Assembly (NCBI RefSeq): GCF_000471905.2
Contig: NW_006498192.1
Location: forward strand, 1,044,301-1,108,300
Direction of reading: 5' to 3'
Length of the DNA: 64,000 nucleotides
Origin: Amborella trichopoda
Lineage: Eukaryota; Streptophyta; Magnoliopsida; Amborellales; Amborellaceae
Shown: piece after piece, positions 34,901-46,120 of the stretch
Layout of the letters: the number at the start of each line of letters is the position of its first letter
Numbering within the stretch: the stretch's first letter is position 1
The notes under the pieces: model-generated
Told to the model about the DNA's origin: nothing
What the model saw: only the letters and a program-made list of their open reading frames with translations
Database searches by the model: none
Program-made: the position numbers and the translations under genes

Positions 34901-35990
34901 GCCTTCTTCATTATAATGCTTCAGGAAGGCATAATCACACTAAAGCAGGCAAGGCAACCCCGTCGCCATGCTAAGGGGACTAAAGATCGTTGGTGCCCAT
35001 ACCATCAGATAAGAGGTCATTATTTGTCAGAATGCACAACTTTCCTTGATATATTCACAAAGAAGATGCAAGAGTGTCAAGAATTTTACAACCTTCCCAT
35101 AAGTGATCCCCAAATCACTTCTCCATCTGGGAAAGATGATGTCACAAAGCAGGACCTTCCTATTAATGACTTAGACTCTGTGGACCCAGCCATGGATAGT
35201 CTACCATGGCAGAAGTAGACTCAAGTTCTTAAGGCGAGAAGCGGTTCGTCAAGCTAAAGCGATTTGCCACCTCAGTGAGATGAATCGAACATCACTTCAG
35301 AAAACTAGAAAGAGACGGGCACCTAGGGCTGCTCACCGAAGAAACAAGACCGCTCAACCCACAACTGAGCAGGAATTTCTTAGGCCCCTTCCTGCGTTGC
35401 CAACTTTACTGGACTTCATCCCTGGCACGATCCTTCTTCCTTCTTCATTTTGTCAAGAAGATGTTCTTGTGCCATCTCCCACTCATCACACATCCGATGA
35501 GGGTGACGATGTTAAAAGCACTTCCCAACGTTCTAAGCAAGGGAAAGACCTAAAAGACCCCCTGCATCCATCCAAACCTGGTGATGACGTAAAAAGCTGC
35601 CCAGATCGGTCTTATGAAGGCAACGACCTTAAGTCCCCCACCCTCTAACCCTTCTCCTCCTTCTTCTCTTGCTTCTCATCCTTCCTCATCTGTGGCTCTT
35701 GCAGGTATAACCTTGATATGTCCAGACTTCGAGGCTCTCGATAGAGAACTTGAGGGATCAAACATAACTAAGATGCAACGGAAGCGATTGAGAAAGACTT
35801 TGGCGTACGCAACAGGATTCTTAACAGTTGCTAATGCCCTAGCAGCTACAGCCAAGGCAGAGCCACCTTCTTCAAAGAAGCACAAGAAGTCGAAGCCAAA
35901 GAAACCCTAGTGGACCCTTGCGCCTGACTTTGAGCAGAGACTGAGAGAGTCAAGGGGTCAAAGTTTCTATTCTCAAGAAGCTTGCCACAA
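31940..35990 (+). pseudogene. gag: Degenerate gag of element C
   Basis: The start codon seen in D is lost here (ACGGGTTTTG in place of ATGGCTTCTGG), but the following residues FLIP...SVPREQV still align. The proline-rich N-terminal part is split over frames at 32064-32881. The capsid-like region is at about 33840-34330 (DQSISRWRNLASRYPNP, MSELISKSVRIESL). The first CX2HX4HX4C knuckle (CAYHRRINHLTDDC) is at about 34720-34765, the second (CPYHQIRGHYLSEC) at about 34993-35035; both are intact. The C-terminal block DFEALDRELEGSNIT (from about 35728) leads into KKHKKSKPKKP and ends near RLRESRG...SQEACH at about 35990. Confidence 0.85.
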
Positions 35991-36230
35991 GATATAAGTT
36001 TGTGAAGTACCAGCCGGCATGGGCTAAACACTGCAGATAGCTGATCAAAGGCCTTATTATTCGCAATGGCACACTTCTTGCGCTACCATCGTTGAATCTC
36101 AAATTCCCTATAATCCCCAAGTAGAACTCCTGCAGTCCGAGAAGCAATCTCTATTTACGGAATACCCTTCCATTCCTCAATGTGGGGAAGGTGCAAAAAT
36201 TATACTCCACTCTGGGCCTCTATCAGAGGC

Positions 36231-36589
36231 NNNNNNNNNNNNNNNNNNNNNNNNNNNNNNNNNNNNNNNNNNNNNNNNNNNNNNNNNNNNNNNNNNNNNN
36301 NNNNNNNNNNNNNNNNNNNNNNNNNNNNNNNNNNNNNNNNNNNNNNNNNNNNNNNNNNNNNNNNNNNNNNNNNNNNNNNNNNNNNNNNNNNNNNNNNNNN
36401 NNNNNNNNNNNNNNNNNNNNNNNNNNNNNNNNNNNNNNNNNNNNNNNNNNNNNNNNNNNNNNNNNNNNNNNNNNNNNNNNNNNNNNNNNNNNNNNNNNNN
36501 NNNNNNNNNNNNNNNNNNNNNNNNNNNNNNNNNNNNNNNNNNNNNNNNNNNNNNNNNNNNNNNNNNNNNNNNNNNNNNNNNNNNNNNNN
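36231..36589. other. Assembly gap (359 N)
   Basis: The flanks align with element D about 150 bases apart (GGCCTCTATCAGAGGC before, GAAATAAATCTTGAAG after). The true missing sequence may be shorter than 359 bases, and in any case it is too short to hide a protease region like that of A (about 1.3 kb). Confidence 0.98.
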
Positions 36590-38060
36590 GAAGAAATAAA
36601 TCTTGAAGACGAAACGGACCCCAGACCTACGTTCATTTCAGCGAGTATGTCTCCATAAGAGAAAGACGAATTCACTGCCTTCTTGAGAGCAAACCGGGAC
36701 GTCTTTGCTTGGCATTACCATGAGATGCCTGGTTTAGACCCTCAAGTCGTTGTTCACCATCTCGGCATTGATCCGACTGTCAAACCTATGAAACAGAAAT
36801 CAAGAAGGTTCAAGCCTGATCTTGAGATGTAGATTGACGCCGAGATAACTAAACTTAGACAAGCAAGTTTCATCCGCGAAGTGAAGTACCCAAAATGGCT
36901 AGCAAATGTTGTTTTAGTAAAGAAGAAAAATGGTCAAATCAGGGTTTGCATTGATTTTCGTGATCTCAATATTGCCTGTCCCAAGGATGACTTCCCATTG
37001 CCATTCACCGAGATGCTCATCGACTCTACAGCTCATTGTCAAATATTTTCCTTCATGGACAGATACTCCAGGTATAATCAGATAAGAATGGTGCCCAAAG
37101 ATGAAGAGGTCACTGCATTCTTAACTCCAAAAGGGGTCTTCTATTACACAATGATGCCTTTTGGATTAAAGAATGCTAGCGCCACATACAAGAGAGCAAT
37201 GAAGACTATTTTCAAAGACATGATGCGCAAAGAGGTGGAGTGTTATGTGGATGACCTGGTGGTAAAATCCAAAGAGAAGGATGCTCATATGACAGATGTC
37301 GAAAAGGTATTCAAGCATTTGCATCTCCATCAGCTAATAATGAACCCTCTGAAATGCACCTTTGGTGTGCAGTAGGGAAAATTCTTGGGGTTCATCATCA
37401 GACATCGAGGGCTTGAAGTCGTGGTGGTCAAGATCAAGGCAATCCACGAAGTGTCGTCACTGGCTACACTTCAAGAATTGCACTCCCTCTAAGGACAACT
37501 GACATACATTCGTAGGTTCATCTCGAACCTCTCAGGTCGTCGTAAACCCTTTACACACCTGCTAAAGAAAAATACCCCCTTCATCTGGGATGAAGCATGT
37601 CAGGCAGCCCTTGATGACATCAAGCATTATTTACTCAACCCTCCAGTACTCTCTACATCAATATTGGGAAAACCCATCATTTTATACGTGACTACTTTAG
37701 ACGAGTCACTCAGAGCATTATTGGCACAAAACAATGAAGAGGGAAAAGAGACTGTGTTATATTATCTCAGCCGCAGGATGCAAGGGGCCGAGAAGAATTA
37801 TCCCACGATAGAAAAGACGTGTCTGGTCCTGATCTTCGCAGTAAAAAAACTCTGTCATTACTTGCTTGGTCATGAAGTGAAACTTATATCAAAAGCTGAT
37901 CCTGTAAAGTTTCTTATGACATGCCCATGCTTATCGAGACGCCGTGCAAGTGGGCATTGTTGGTGATGGAGTTCGATATCATGTATGTCCCATAGAAGTC
38001 GATCAAGGGCCAGGTGTTGGCTGATTTTGTCGCAATACACCCCGTGCCGGCAGAATCTCC
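36590..38060 (+). pseudogene. pol: Reverse transcriptase and first RNase H of element C
   Basis: The lead-in reads EINLEDETDPRPTF, then FAWHYHEMPGLDP, typical of the Tat lineage. The RT core spans about 36842-37480. YPKWLANVVLVKKKNGQIRV is followed by motif A in FSFMDRYSRYNQI (Asp kept, both Gly changed to Arg), PFGLKNA, and YVDD at 37244-37255 intact. The first RNase H follows (about 37560-37960: LYVTTLDESLRALLAQ, YYLSRRMQGAEKNYPTIEK). Stops include 36830-36832 (shared with D), 37373-37375 and one near 37490. A frameshift lies near 37930. Catalytic residues survive although the frame does not. Confidence 0.9.
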
Positions 38061-38830
38061 CTAATCAAGCGACCTCTCTGACAAAGAAATGTTCTGTACT
38101 GAGCTTGCTCATGCTTGGGAATTGTATTTTGACGGAGCCTTCCAAACATACAGAGGAGGCACCGGAGTAGTATTCCTGACTCGGAGAGGAGGAGTATTGT
38201 CACTTTCTTTCTCTCTTTCTCAAGTCAGTTCTCATAATGAGGCAGAATATCAGGTCCTTATAATCGGACTGGAGATAGCCTTCGATCTCGAATTGGAGCA
38301 GCTTAAGATCTATGGTGACTCTGAGTTGGTTATCTGACAACTCAAAGGGATCTATGATGTGAGAAAAGACACTCTCAAGCCTTATCACGATACTGTAAAA
38401 TCGTATATGGCTCAGTTTGAAGACGTATCCCTGAGTCACATCCTCAAGAGGCTAAATTCACAAGCTGATGCACTTGCAAAACTCGACCCTACAATTCAGG
38501 TATCCTCATTAGGACCCATGCTTGTTTGGGTGGCAGAATGGAGACACATCAAACTAAGAACCGCGGTCAATGCTGATGATGAGAGAAATATCTTCCCCAA
38601 GTGTCCTCCTTATCCATTTGCATTTGGAGCACTTCTATCAGCCAAAGAAGTAATCAAGACTGAACAAGAAATAGCACAGAATCAAGGAGCTAAGGGTCGA
38701 AATCAAGAGCCAGAATTCTTTGACCCAATATGCGCAGCAATTGAGCATGTAGAAGATTGGAGAGAGCCCATCACCAGTTTCCTAAAACATGGCAGGCTCC
38801 TGGAAGATCATGTCTAACGCAACAACCTTC
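38061..38830 (+). pseudogene. Second, archaeal-type RNase H of element C with downstream linker
   Basis: This extra RNase H marks the Tat lineage and removes RNA from RNA/DNA hybrids during reverse transcription. The acidic residues expected for catalysis are present: YFDGAF (Asp at 38131-38133), HNEAEYQ (Glu near 38240), IYGDSELV (Asp near 38317) and NSQADALAKL (Asp near 38465). A TGA at 38335-38337 breaks the frame after SELVI. The frame 38359-38817 continues through the linker (SAKEVIKTEQEIAQNQGAK, IEHVEDWREP) to the integrase. Confidence 0.88.
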
Positions 38831-40008
38831 ATCGAATGTCTACCAAGTATACCCTCCTCGAAGGAGATGCTCTCTTTAGACGATCATTTGACGATATTCT
38901 TCTTAGAAGCGTCGATATCCAAGAAGCAAGCAAGGTGTTAGAAGAAGTCCACTCAGGCATCTATGGACTACACCAGTCCGGTCCTATACTCTATGAACGA
39001 ATACGTAGGTTGGGATACTATTGGCCATCCATGATCTCCGATTCCTTAAGCTATGCTAAAAAGTGTCAAGTATGTCAAATACACTTCAGCCTGGTTCACC
39101 AGCCTCCAGAGCCCTTACACCGTACGGCATCATGGCCCTTCTCACAATGGGGTATGGACATCGTTGGGCGTATTGACCCTCCTTTTGCAATAGACCATGT
39201 TTTTATCCTAGCTGGAATAGATTATTTCTCTAAGTGGGCTGAAGCAGTCCCCCTTAAGCAGGTTTCTAGTACAACGGTGGCCTACTTCATTCGACATCAT
39301 ATCATATACCACTTCAGAGTGCCCAACCGGATTATATCTGACAAAGGCCCTAAATTTAGCAGTCATCACATTGATCACTTAGTTAACCAGTTCGGTTTTG
39401 AATGGAGGTACTTGACTATGTACCACCCTTGAGCGAATGGATTAGCTGAGGCTTTCAATAAGACTCTGTGCAATGTCTTAAGAAACTCAGAATCAAAAAC
39501 AAGGAAGAACTGGCATGAGAAGCTTCCCAAAGCACTGTGGGCTTATCGTACCTCTACACAAAATTCTACTGATTCCACTCCTTATTCTTTGATATATGGG
39601 GGTGAAGCAGTTTTACCTCTTAAAATATAAATCCCTTCACTGCGAGTCGCTATTCACCAAGAAATAATCGAAAATGAGAGAGTCAAGATCCAATATCAAG
39701 AATTAGATACACTCGATGGAGAGAGGTTAGAGGCTCAGCAGAACCTTGAACTTAACCAACGGAGAATGAAGAGGGCTTTTGATAAGTCTATCAAGATTTG
39801 TTCATTCACCCGTGGCGATCTAGTCTTAGCTGTTAAGAGGCCTATTGTTATGCAAGGCTGGCATAAATGGAAGTTTGAGCCTAAGTGGGAAGGTCCCTTT
39901 ATAGTCAAAAAGGTCTTGCCCAACGGAGCCTACATACTGGCACATCTTGATGGAGAGGAGGCGATGCCCCCTATCAACGGACGATACTTAAAAAAGTATT
40001 ATCCCTAA
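38831..40008 (+). pseudogene. int: Integrase of element C (HHCC, DD35E, GPF)
   Basis: Inserts the DNA copy into the genome. The zinc-binding part has HSGIYGLH and CQVCQ. Catalytic residues are all present: Asp in WGMDIVG (39157-39159), Asp in ISDKGPKF (39340-39342) and Glu in GLAEAF (39448-39450), with exactly 35 residues between the last two. The C-terminal part has KWEGPFIVKKVLPNGAYIL, the GPY/F motif. It ends INGRYLKKYYP with TAA at 40006-40008. Two nonsense codons (TGA 39430-39432, TAA 39628-39630) are the visible lesions. This is the best preserved gene of the window. Confidence 0.93.
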
Positions 40009-40740
40009 TACGTATTCAAAAGAAAGGAACTCAATGCGAAAATAAGCAAGATAGTCCAAACAAAATTCTAACTCTTTTTATTACAATACAAAAGAGTTAC
40101 AAGTTACAAGAAGTCCCTTACATCTGAGGATAAGAGGACAGTTACAAACCAAAAGTTGTACTTTCGCTCTTGCATCTGAGGATAAGAAGACGGTTATAGG
40201 CCAAAACAAATGCATGTCCCATGAGGAAGAAGCAAGCCCACGAAAGAAAAGACCTCCTCATGAAGAAGAAGTGAAACCACTGGATGAGTTCGCTTTAATT
40301 CATCTGACAAGTAAGAGGATGGTTACAAGCTTGAAAACAAAGCAGAGCCACTCCAAGAAGTTAGCCTCAGTCCATCCGACGTGTATGTCAAACATACAAG
40401 CCATCTACCTCGGCTGGTGTGTATATCGAATATTCGATATAGGATTCATTTGAAGTGTATATCAAACATACATGATGGGCTGCCTTGGCAAGGAACCGGC
40501 CTATGACGAAAACAATGCCATGTTCACAGTGGATGCCCTTCCACATAACAACATGGACCTCACTATTGTGCTAGAGGATTTGGCTTTTAATGGGTACCAC
40601 AAGCCACGCCACATCCTTCGTCACTTTTTACCGGCCCATGAACATCGTCGTACGTAGCTCATCATCGAGCACCACAAATCCCGCACGTGACTTACCGCCA
40701 CATGCGAGCATCATTCTCCACATCATGATAAGCCAGACAC
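40009..40740 (+). other. Post-integrase region of element C with two short conserved frames
   Basis: From 40119 a block with CATCTGAGGATAAGA is duplicated at a distance of about 52 bases. A 79-residue frame (40214-40453) begins MSHEEEASPRKK and repeats HEEEVK. A second frame in the same phase, 40472-40657 (61 residues), contains EPAYDENNAMF and NNMDLTIVLEDLAFNGYHK. Both have counterparts in element D (28420-28793, minus). No known family. Sense orientation, directly behind integrase, possibly translated from the same RNA in the past. Confidence 0.45.
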
Positions 40741-41729
40741 GCTGATCAGTGCTGACTGAAGCCAACACTGGCTAGGTCCTTCAAAGGCCAGCATCGTTTG
40801 TGTTCCTAACCTCTAGCATTAGCTGTGTTCCTAACCTCTAGCGCCGGCAGATTTTCTTGAGGGTCAGCACCTGTTGTGTCAGCACTCTAATCATCAACGT
40901 TGGTTGTCTTAGCACCAATTGTACTTCTGTTAGCGTCGGCCCTATAGCAATTGTTCGCTTCTTAAGACTCCTCATTTTTCAAAGCTTAAGTTTTCACACC
41001 CCCTTAATGGTCACATGATTTCCAAAGGCGATGGTTCACCTCCAGCAACCGTACACCTTCCCCACAACAGTTCACCTCCCGCAATCGTACGACCCACCTC
41101 TTGTGATCATTCGTCTCCCACTGGAACTTCTCCTCTATGGCCGAAAACCCAGTGAAAAACTTTCCCGCCCTCATTTTTGGCCTGAACAACTCTAGAACCT
41201 CATCAAAACTTCTACGAACTTCCCCAAGTTCTTGGAAACCTTTGCAAACACCACTAACAGTATCGAAAAGTGGCGACAACCTCTAGAAACTCTGTAAAAC
41301 TCCCAATACGTGCGGAAATGCTCATTGTTTCACTTCCTGTCTCTTCTACCAAAAGAAAACAACATCGGGAAACTCCATAGAATTCCTAAAAAAACTCCCA
41401 AGACCTGTGGAAATGCTTACCCCTGTGTTTCCCGCCTCTTCCACCTCAAAATAAAAAAGCCACAGTCGAAGTTATTCCCTCCACCAGAAAGTCCTCTGTG
41501 CTAAAAACGTTCTCTGCAACTTCCAAATCCTTGGCAAAGTCTGCTTGCCGAAGGTCTTCCCTGCCAAACTAATCCCATTGTTTGCTGAGAACCTTCCCTG
41601 CAAAATTTTTTTAAGAACTCTGTGTCGGTTGGACATTTGCAAGAAACCATAATCACTACACCTGGTGCCGGCTGTATTACAAATAGCCTACTGTCACCTA
41701 CTCCAGGCTGAAGCCGTGTATGTCCTTCC
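40741..41729 (+). other. Proximal 3' UTR of element C
   Basis: No gene. CTAGCGCCGGCAG- and TCAGCACCTGTTGTG-like cores recur from 40750 to 40930. 41030-41610 matches A 8870-9380 and B 20200-20600. Unlike A and B, no antisense ORF precedes this UTR. Confidence 0.6.
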
Positions 41730-42150
41730 ACAATCCCTGGTGGAGTTGCACCCAAGCCATGATGTGTCATCCCCAGTGGACTTGCACCCGGGCCGTTGCA
41801 CCCAAATCATGACCTCTCCAATGAAGTCAAGAGCTGTCTCTCATCCCCCAACAGGAGTCACACCCATACTGCACCCCATTCTCCCCAATGGAGTTAGAGT
41901 CATTCTTACCTCTTCAATTCCCAGTGGGTCTATTTCACACTAAGTTATCTCATCCTCAGAATGTGAGTCTCATCTTTCACCCTAGAGAGTACGCTTACCC
42001 CCTTTAACCTAGTGAAGTCTGCCTCTATTGGTCATCCTTCATCAGGTCACCACTTCCATCTGAGCCCTCTATTTGTCAATGGTCTTAGCCATTTTATCCC
42101 CAGGGAGTCGGATTATCATCCACAGACCTATTCCCCATAGAGCTCCACCT
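41730..42150 (+). repeat. Cluster of motifs complementary to the primer binding site (element C)
   Basis: Motifs start at 41734 (TCCCTGGTGGAGTTGC), 41770 (TCCCCAGTGGACTTGC), 41882 (TCCCCAATGGAGTT) and 42097 (TCCCCAGGGAGTCG). The first 11 bases of the 41770 motif are identical to the complement of this element's own PBS. Same place and order as in A and B. Confidence 0.6.
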
Positions 42151-42540
42151 ACATGGTGACCCACACAAACATGGACCAACCTATATGACCATAAACCGTA
42201 GCAGAGGTCTACTTGCACGACCTTAAACTGCATGATCCAAGTTGTATGACTTTAAACTGCATAACTACGGTCCAGCTGTATGACCTTAAACCACAGTATA
42301 CATCCTAGCCGCATGACGATAAAAGGCTCAACAGCATGGTCCAAACTATATGACCTTAAACTGTAGCGGAGGTCTATTTACACAACCTTAAAACGCACGA
42401 TCCTAGTTTTATGACTTTAAACTACATAACCACAGTCCAGCTATATGACCTTAAAACCATAGTGCATGTCCTGGCTGCGTGACATTAAACTGCTTCGCAC
42501 AAGTCCCGAAGGCATGACCTTAAACATGCTATCACAAATG
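42151..42540 (+). repeat. Short 35-bp tandem array in 3' UTR of element C
   Basis: About 11 units, mainly the TATGACCTTAAACTGTAG, GACTTTAAACTGCATAAC and TATGACCTTAAACCATAG variants that form the right end of the arrays in A and B. The GACCCTAAACTGCAC variant that fills those arrays is missing here. Confidence 0.85.
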
Positions 42541-43250
42541 AAATGATGAAATAACAGGCATGGTGTATACCTGAACAAGGGAACGCCATGAGTAAAAATA
42601 ACAGACGGTCATGATCACAAAACCATGAGTAAGAAAGTTTCATGAAAATGAAAACCCGAGCACGATGAAAACCTGAAAGGGCATCGTGAGTAAAAATGAA
42701 AGAAAAGGGTGGACATGGCCTAAAGGTCATAGGTAAAAGAGTCACAAAATAAAGGAAGTTAGAGAAATTCATCTCTACGGTGCTTGGAGCAATAAAATCA
42801 GCTTGAAGAAACATTCGCTTCCACAGGCGGCTTCAACCAGCACTCCCTACATCATCAAGACATCCAGTAGGGTGTAGATATTAAAATCATCCTTCATCTT
42901 CCTTCTTCAGTCCTGGGAAAATAGGTAACCTGGTCGACATCCTTCTTTAATCCTGGTTGAGCAGGTAGCCCAGTCGATATCCCTTCTTCAAGGCTGGGTG
43001 ACAACGTAGCTCAGTCATTATCCCTTCTTCAAGGTTGGGTGACAATGTAGCCCAGTCATTATCCCTTCTTCAAGGTAGGAAACTGACAAAGCCAAGATGG
43101 AACCTACGAGAGACCTTAGCTCACTTAGCAGCATGACCAGAACTTCAGGATTGGCTAATAGAACCTGTCCCCAACTGGACTCGATAGATGAGACACATAG
43201 TGGTACTCTGATCGTCAAAAGCAAACCTGGTGTAGCAACAAACCACGCCC
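42541..43250 (+). repeat. Distal 3' UTR of element C with a 41-bp tandem repeat
   Basis: The ATGAGTAAAA family is present at 42590-42740. From about 42930 to 43075 a 41-base unit beginning CAGTCATTATCCCTTCTTCA is repeated, with starts at 42971, 43012 and 43053 and a more diverged unit before. Not seen in A or B. Confidence 0.75.
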
Positions 43251-43255
43251 ACCAA

Positions 43256-43497
43256 ATGCATGAAATGTGCATGCCTTCTCCTTCTCTTATGGACCTTTTC
43301 CCCATGCATGAAATGTGCATGCCTTCTCCTTCTCTTATGGACCTTTTCCCCATGCATGAAATGTGCATGCCTTCTCCTTTTCTTATGGACCCTCTCCCCA
43401 TGCATGAAATGTGCATGCCTTCTTCTTCTCTTATGGACCTTCTCCCCATGTATGAAATGTGCATGCCTCTCCTTCTTCTATTATGGACCTCTCTCTG
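43256..43497 (+). repeat. 48-bp tandem repeat, five units, element C only
   Basis: Units start ATGCATGAAATG at 43256, 43304, 43352 and 43400, and ATGTATGAAATG at 43448, exactly 48 bases apart. The first three are nearly identical, so the expansion is young compared with the rest of the element. Because 48 is divisible by three, open frames run through on both strands (a 16-residue period). I take these as by-products. Confidence 0.95.
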
Positions 43498-43910
43498 CAT
43501 GAGGTTAGGTGACAAAGTAGCCCAATCATCATCCTTCCAAGGCAGGAAACTGATAAAGCCAAGGCGGAACTACCAGAGACGTCATCTCGCCTAGCCAGCA
43601 CGATCAGACCTTCGGGATTGGCTAATAAAACCAGCCCCCGATTGGACTTGATAGACGAGACCCATATTGGTACTCTGATCGTTAAAAGAAAACCTGATGT
43701 AGCAGCAAATAATTTCACCAATTTGTCTCTTCTCCCCCTAAAGTCTTCAAGGATGGACCCTCGAACAATGCATCCTTATGTCTGAGCAGCCTAGTTACAC
43801 CATTACTTGAATCTCCTCGGCGTTCACACGGTCCTGTGGCTAGGAAGAAAAAAAGTAAAAGCCGAAGGAAATTTCTTGAATGATTATTCTTCTCACTTCT
43901 CTTGAGGCAC

Positions 43911-43929
43911 AACATTCGGTGGGACAAGT
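43911..43929 (+). other. Possible polypurine tract before LTR4
   Basis: AACATTCGGTGGGACAAGT directly precedes LTR4 and matches CGGTGGGGCAAAC before LTR2. It is only moderately purine-rich. Position is the main evidence. Confidence 0.4.
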
Positions 43930-45245
43930 TACTTGAACGTATTTTTCAGCACCTTGGTCCCTGATAAGGAATAAGTAGGAAGCGGGTCAATAAAGCCTAC
44001 AAAACTATGGAAATTTCTAACAATCTCATAATGGCCCTAAAATTGGTCAAGATCTTCATCAGCACTTCAAAAGACCGCCTGCCAAGTTTCATCAGGGTCA
44101 GACATGTCTAAGGCAGTGAACATGAAAAAATAATTTAGGTAAAATCGGTCTCTAGCACCCTGAAATAGACCTTGTAATTAGAGCCATACTTTCAATGCAT
44201 CAAACAGCTGTGGGGCCACCGCCATTAGATCCGGCACAATCGAAAAACCCTTATGGATCAAGTTTCGACTTAACTGGGCACTCCAAGACAAAGTTATGAG
44301 TAAAATACTGAAAGGGGTAGCCTGCACACTATTCTTGTGTAGCCTCACTCTATCAAAACACCATTAAAGGTGGTTGGTTTTACAGTCATAGACAGTCACT
44401 TTTGGGGCATATAACTCACTCGTTTCAAGTCAGATCACTCCCAAATTTGGTGAGCATGTTCGTCTCATCAAGACGAGCAATTCAATATGTGGTACGCCTC
44501 ATGACAACACCTAAGCAGAGAGAAAAACCAAATGAAAATCACGATTCTGTGAAGGAAGTGGCAGAAAATTCAGTATCAGCCCGCCTAGTTCAAGTAGCCA
44601 GATCACGACGCTTGCATACCCGATCGGCACGAAACCAAATGCATTATGTGTGTGAGGTTCGAGGCTATCTCTAGTTCGAACCTCACATATGATGAATGGT
44701 TGGATTTCACACATGAAGGCATCAAAGCTTCTAAAAATTCTGACTATTAGATGTCAAGATTTCGGCTGAAAACTCAAGACGACAAAATCTTCATTCGAAA
44801 AAGAAATCAAGCAACGTTTGTTGCAACATGATCGTGACGACATGCTCAGTGTGATTCAATGAAGAAATCACAATGACACATCAAAGAACGAGCACACAAT
44901 CGATTCGAAGTTTTCAAGATTCATCCAAAATTCAAGTCTCATGATCATGGTTCGAAACATGATTCATGGCTCAAAGTTGGTATCAAAATGATCGCCATGT
45001 CGAGCCCTACAGGAAAACAATAATATTTCGATCAAACAGGCATCAAAACACCCACGGGTCAGCCATGGAAGATCACACAAGTTCTCTGGCAGCAGCAGGG
45101 ACTGTTTGGAATTCCACACATTGTTAAGCAGGGGCAAAATAGTCATTTTGTACCCATTTTTAGAATTTCTTTAAATTTAATTAAATTGTAATTATCTTCA
45201 ATTCTAGGTAGTTTTGGGGGCTACACCCACATTTTAGCCCAATTT

Positions 45246-45310
45246 TATATAAACAGGCACTGCCTCATTGTAGAAAGGACTTTCGGTTCATTCTTGGATC
45301 AATCAATAAA
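45246..45310 (+). promoter_or_regulatory. TATA box and AATAAA of LTR4
   Basis: TATATAAA at 45246-45253 is the best TATA box of the plus-strand LTRs. AATAAA lies at 45305-45310. Active transcription cannot be judged from sequence. Confidence 0.6.
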
Positions 45311-45394
45311 ATTTTAATTTCTTGCTTGAGCCTGTGAGTATGTCTTGGAGAGAGAGAAGAGAGAGAAGAAAAGGTTCAGTACCCTTCAGGCAGG

Positions 45395-46120
45395 TAACTC
45401 TCTCTCCTCCCCTCTTTCTCTCTCCTCCTTTCTTTCTATCTCTTCTTCACATCTCATCTCTCTCTCTTTCTCTCTCTTCTTCTCATCTCATCTCTACCTA
45501 TTTCTCTCTCTTCTTCTCATCTCTATCTCTTTCTCTCTCTTCTTCTCATCTCATCTTTATCTCTCTCTCTCCTCCCTCTTCTCATATCTATCTCTTTCTC
45601 TCTCTATCCTTCTTCTCGCCCCTATCCCTCTCTCTCTTCTATCACGATCAGTGAAGTTTAACACTGGTTGGTTTTCTCTCTCTTTTGTCACAATCGACGA
45701 AGGCTAGCGCCGGCTAGTTTTCTTCTTCTCTCTTCTATCACAATCAGTGAAGCTTAGCACTGGTAAGCTTTCTCTCTCATCTGTCAATCGATGAAGCCTA
45801 ACATTGGTTGGATTTCTCTCTCCTTTATTCCCTCAGTCGGTGAAGTCAAGCAGCGGTTGGATGTCTCTCGCTTCTCTTCCCTCCATCGATGAAGCCAAGT
45901 GCCTGTTGGATTTCTCTCTCTTCTCTTCCCTCAGTCGGTGAAGCCTAATACCGGTTGGATTTCTCTCGCTTCTCTTCCCTCATTCTACGAAGCCCAACGT
46001 TGATTGGATCTCTCTCTCTTCCCTTCCTTCTATTGACACAATAGGTGAAGCCTAGCGCCGACTGCGCTTTTTCTTCCTCTTCTTTTGGCACTGTCGACAA
46101 TGCCTTACACCCACTGCATC
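45395..46120 (+). repeat. U5 polypyrimidine tract and hairpin array of LTR4
   Basis: 45395-45640 is CT-rich. Hairpin units with AAGCCTAR loops follow to 46120. The arms are more decayed than in LTR2, fitting the loss of selection after insertion. Confidence 0.8.

Noticed and set aside
36182..36675. Three long frames across the run of N
   Set aside because: Artefacts of unknown bases.
36590..40008. Endogenous pararetrovirus (caulimovirid) origin of the RT sequences
   Set aside because: LTRs with target duplications, a DD35E integrase, a dual RNase H and a tRNA-Arg PBS define a Tat-lineage Ty3/gypsy retrotransposon.
43260..43502. Leucine-rich membrane-like frame (repeated MKCACLLLLLWTFSPC) and its antisense Arg/His-rich partner
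   Set aside because: By-product of a 48-bp tandem repeat whose length is divisible by three; absent in A and B.
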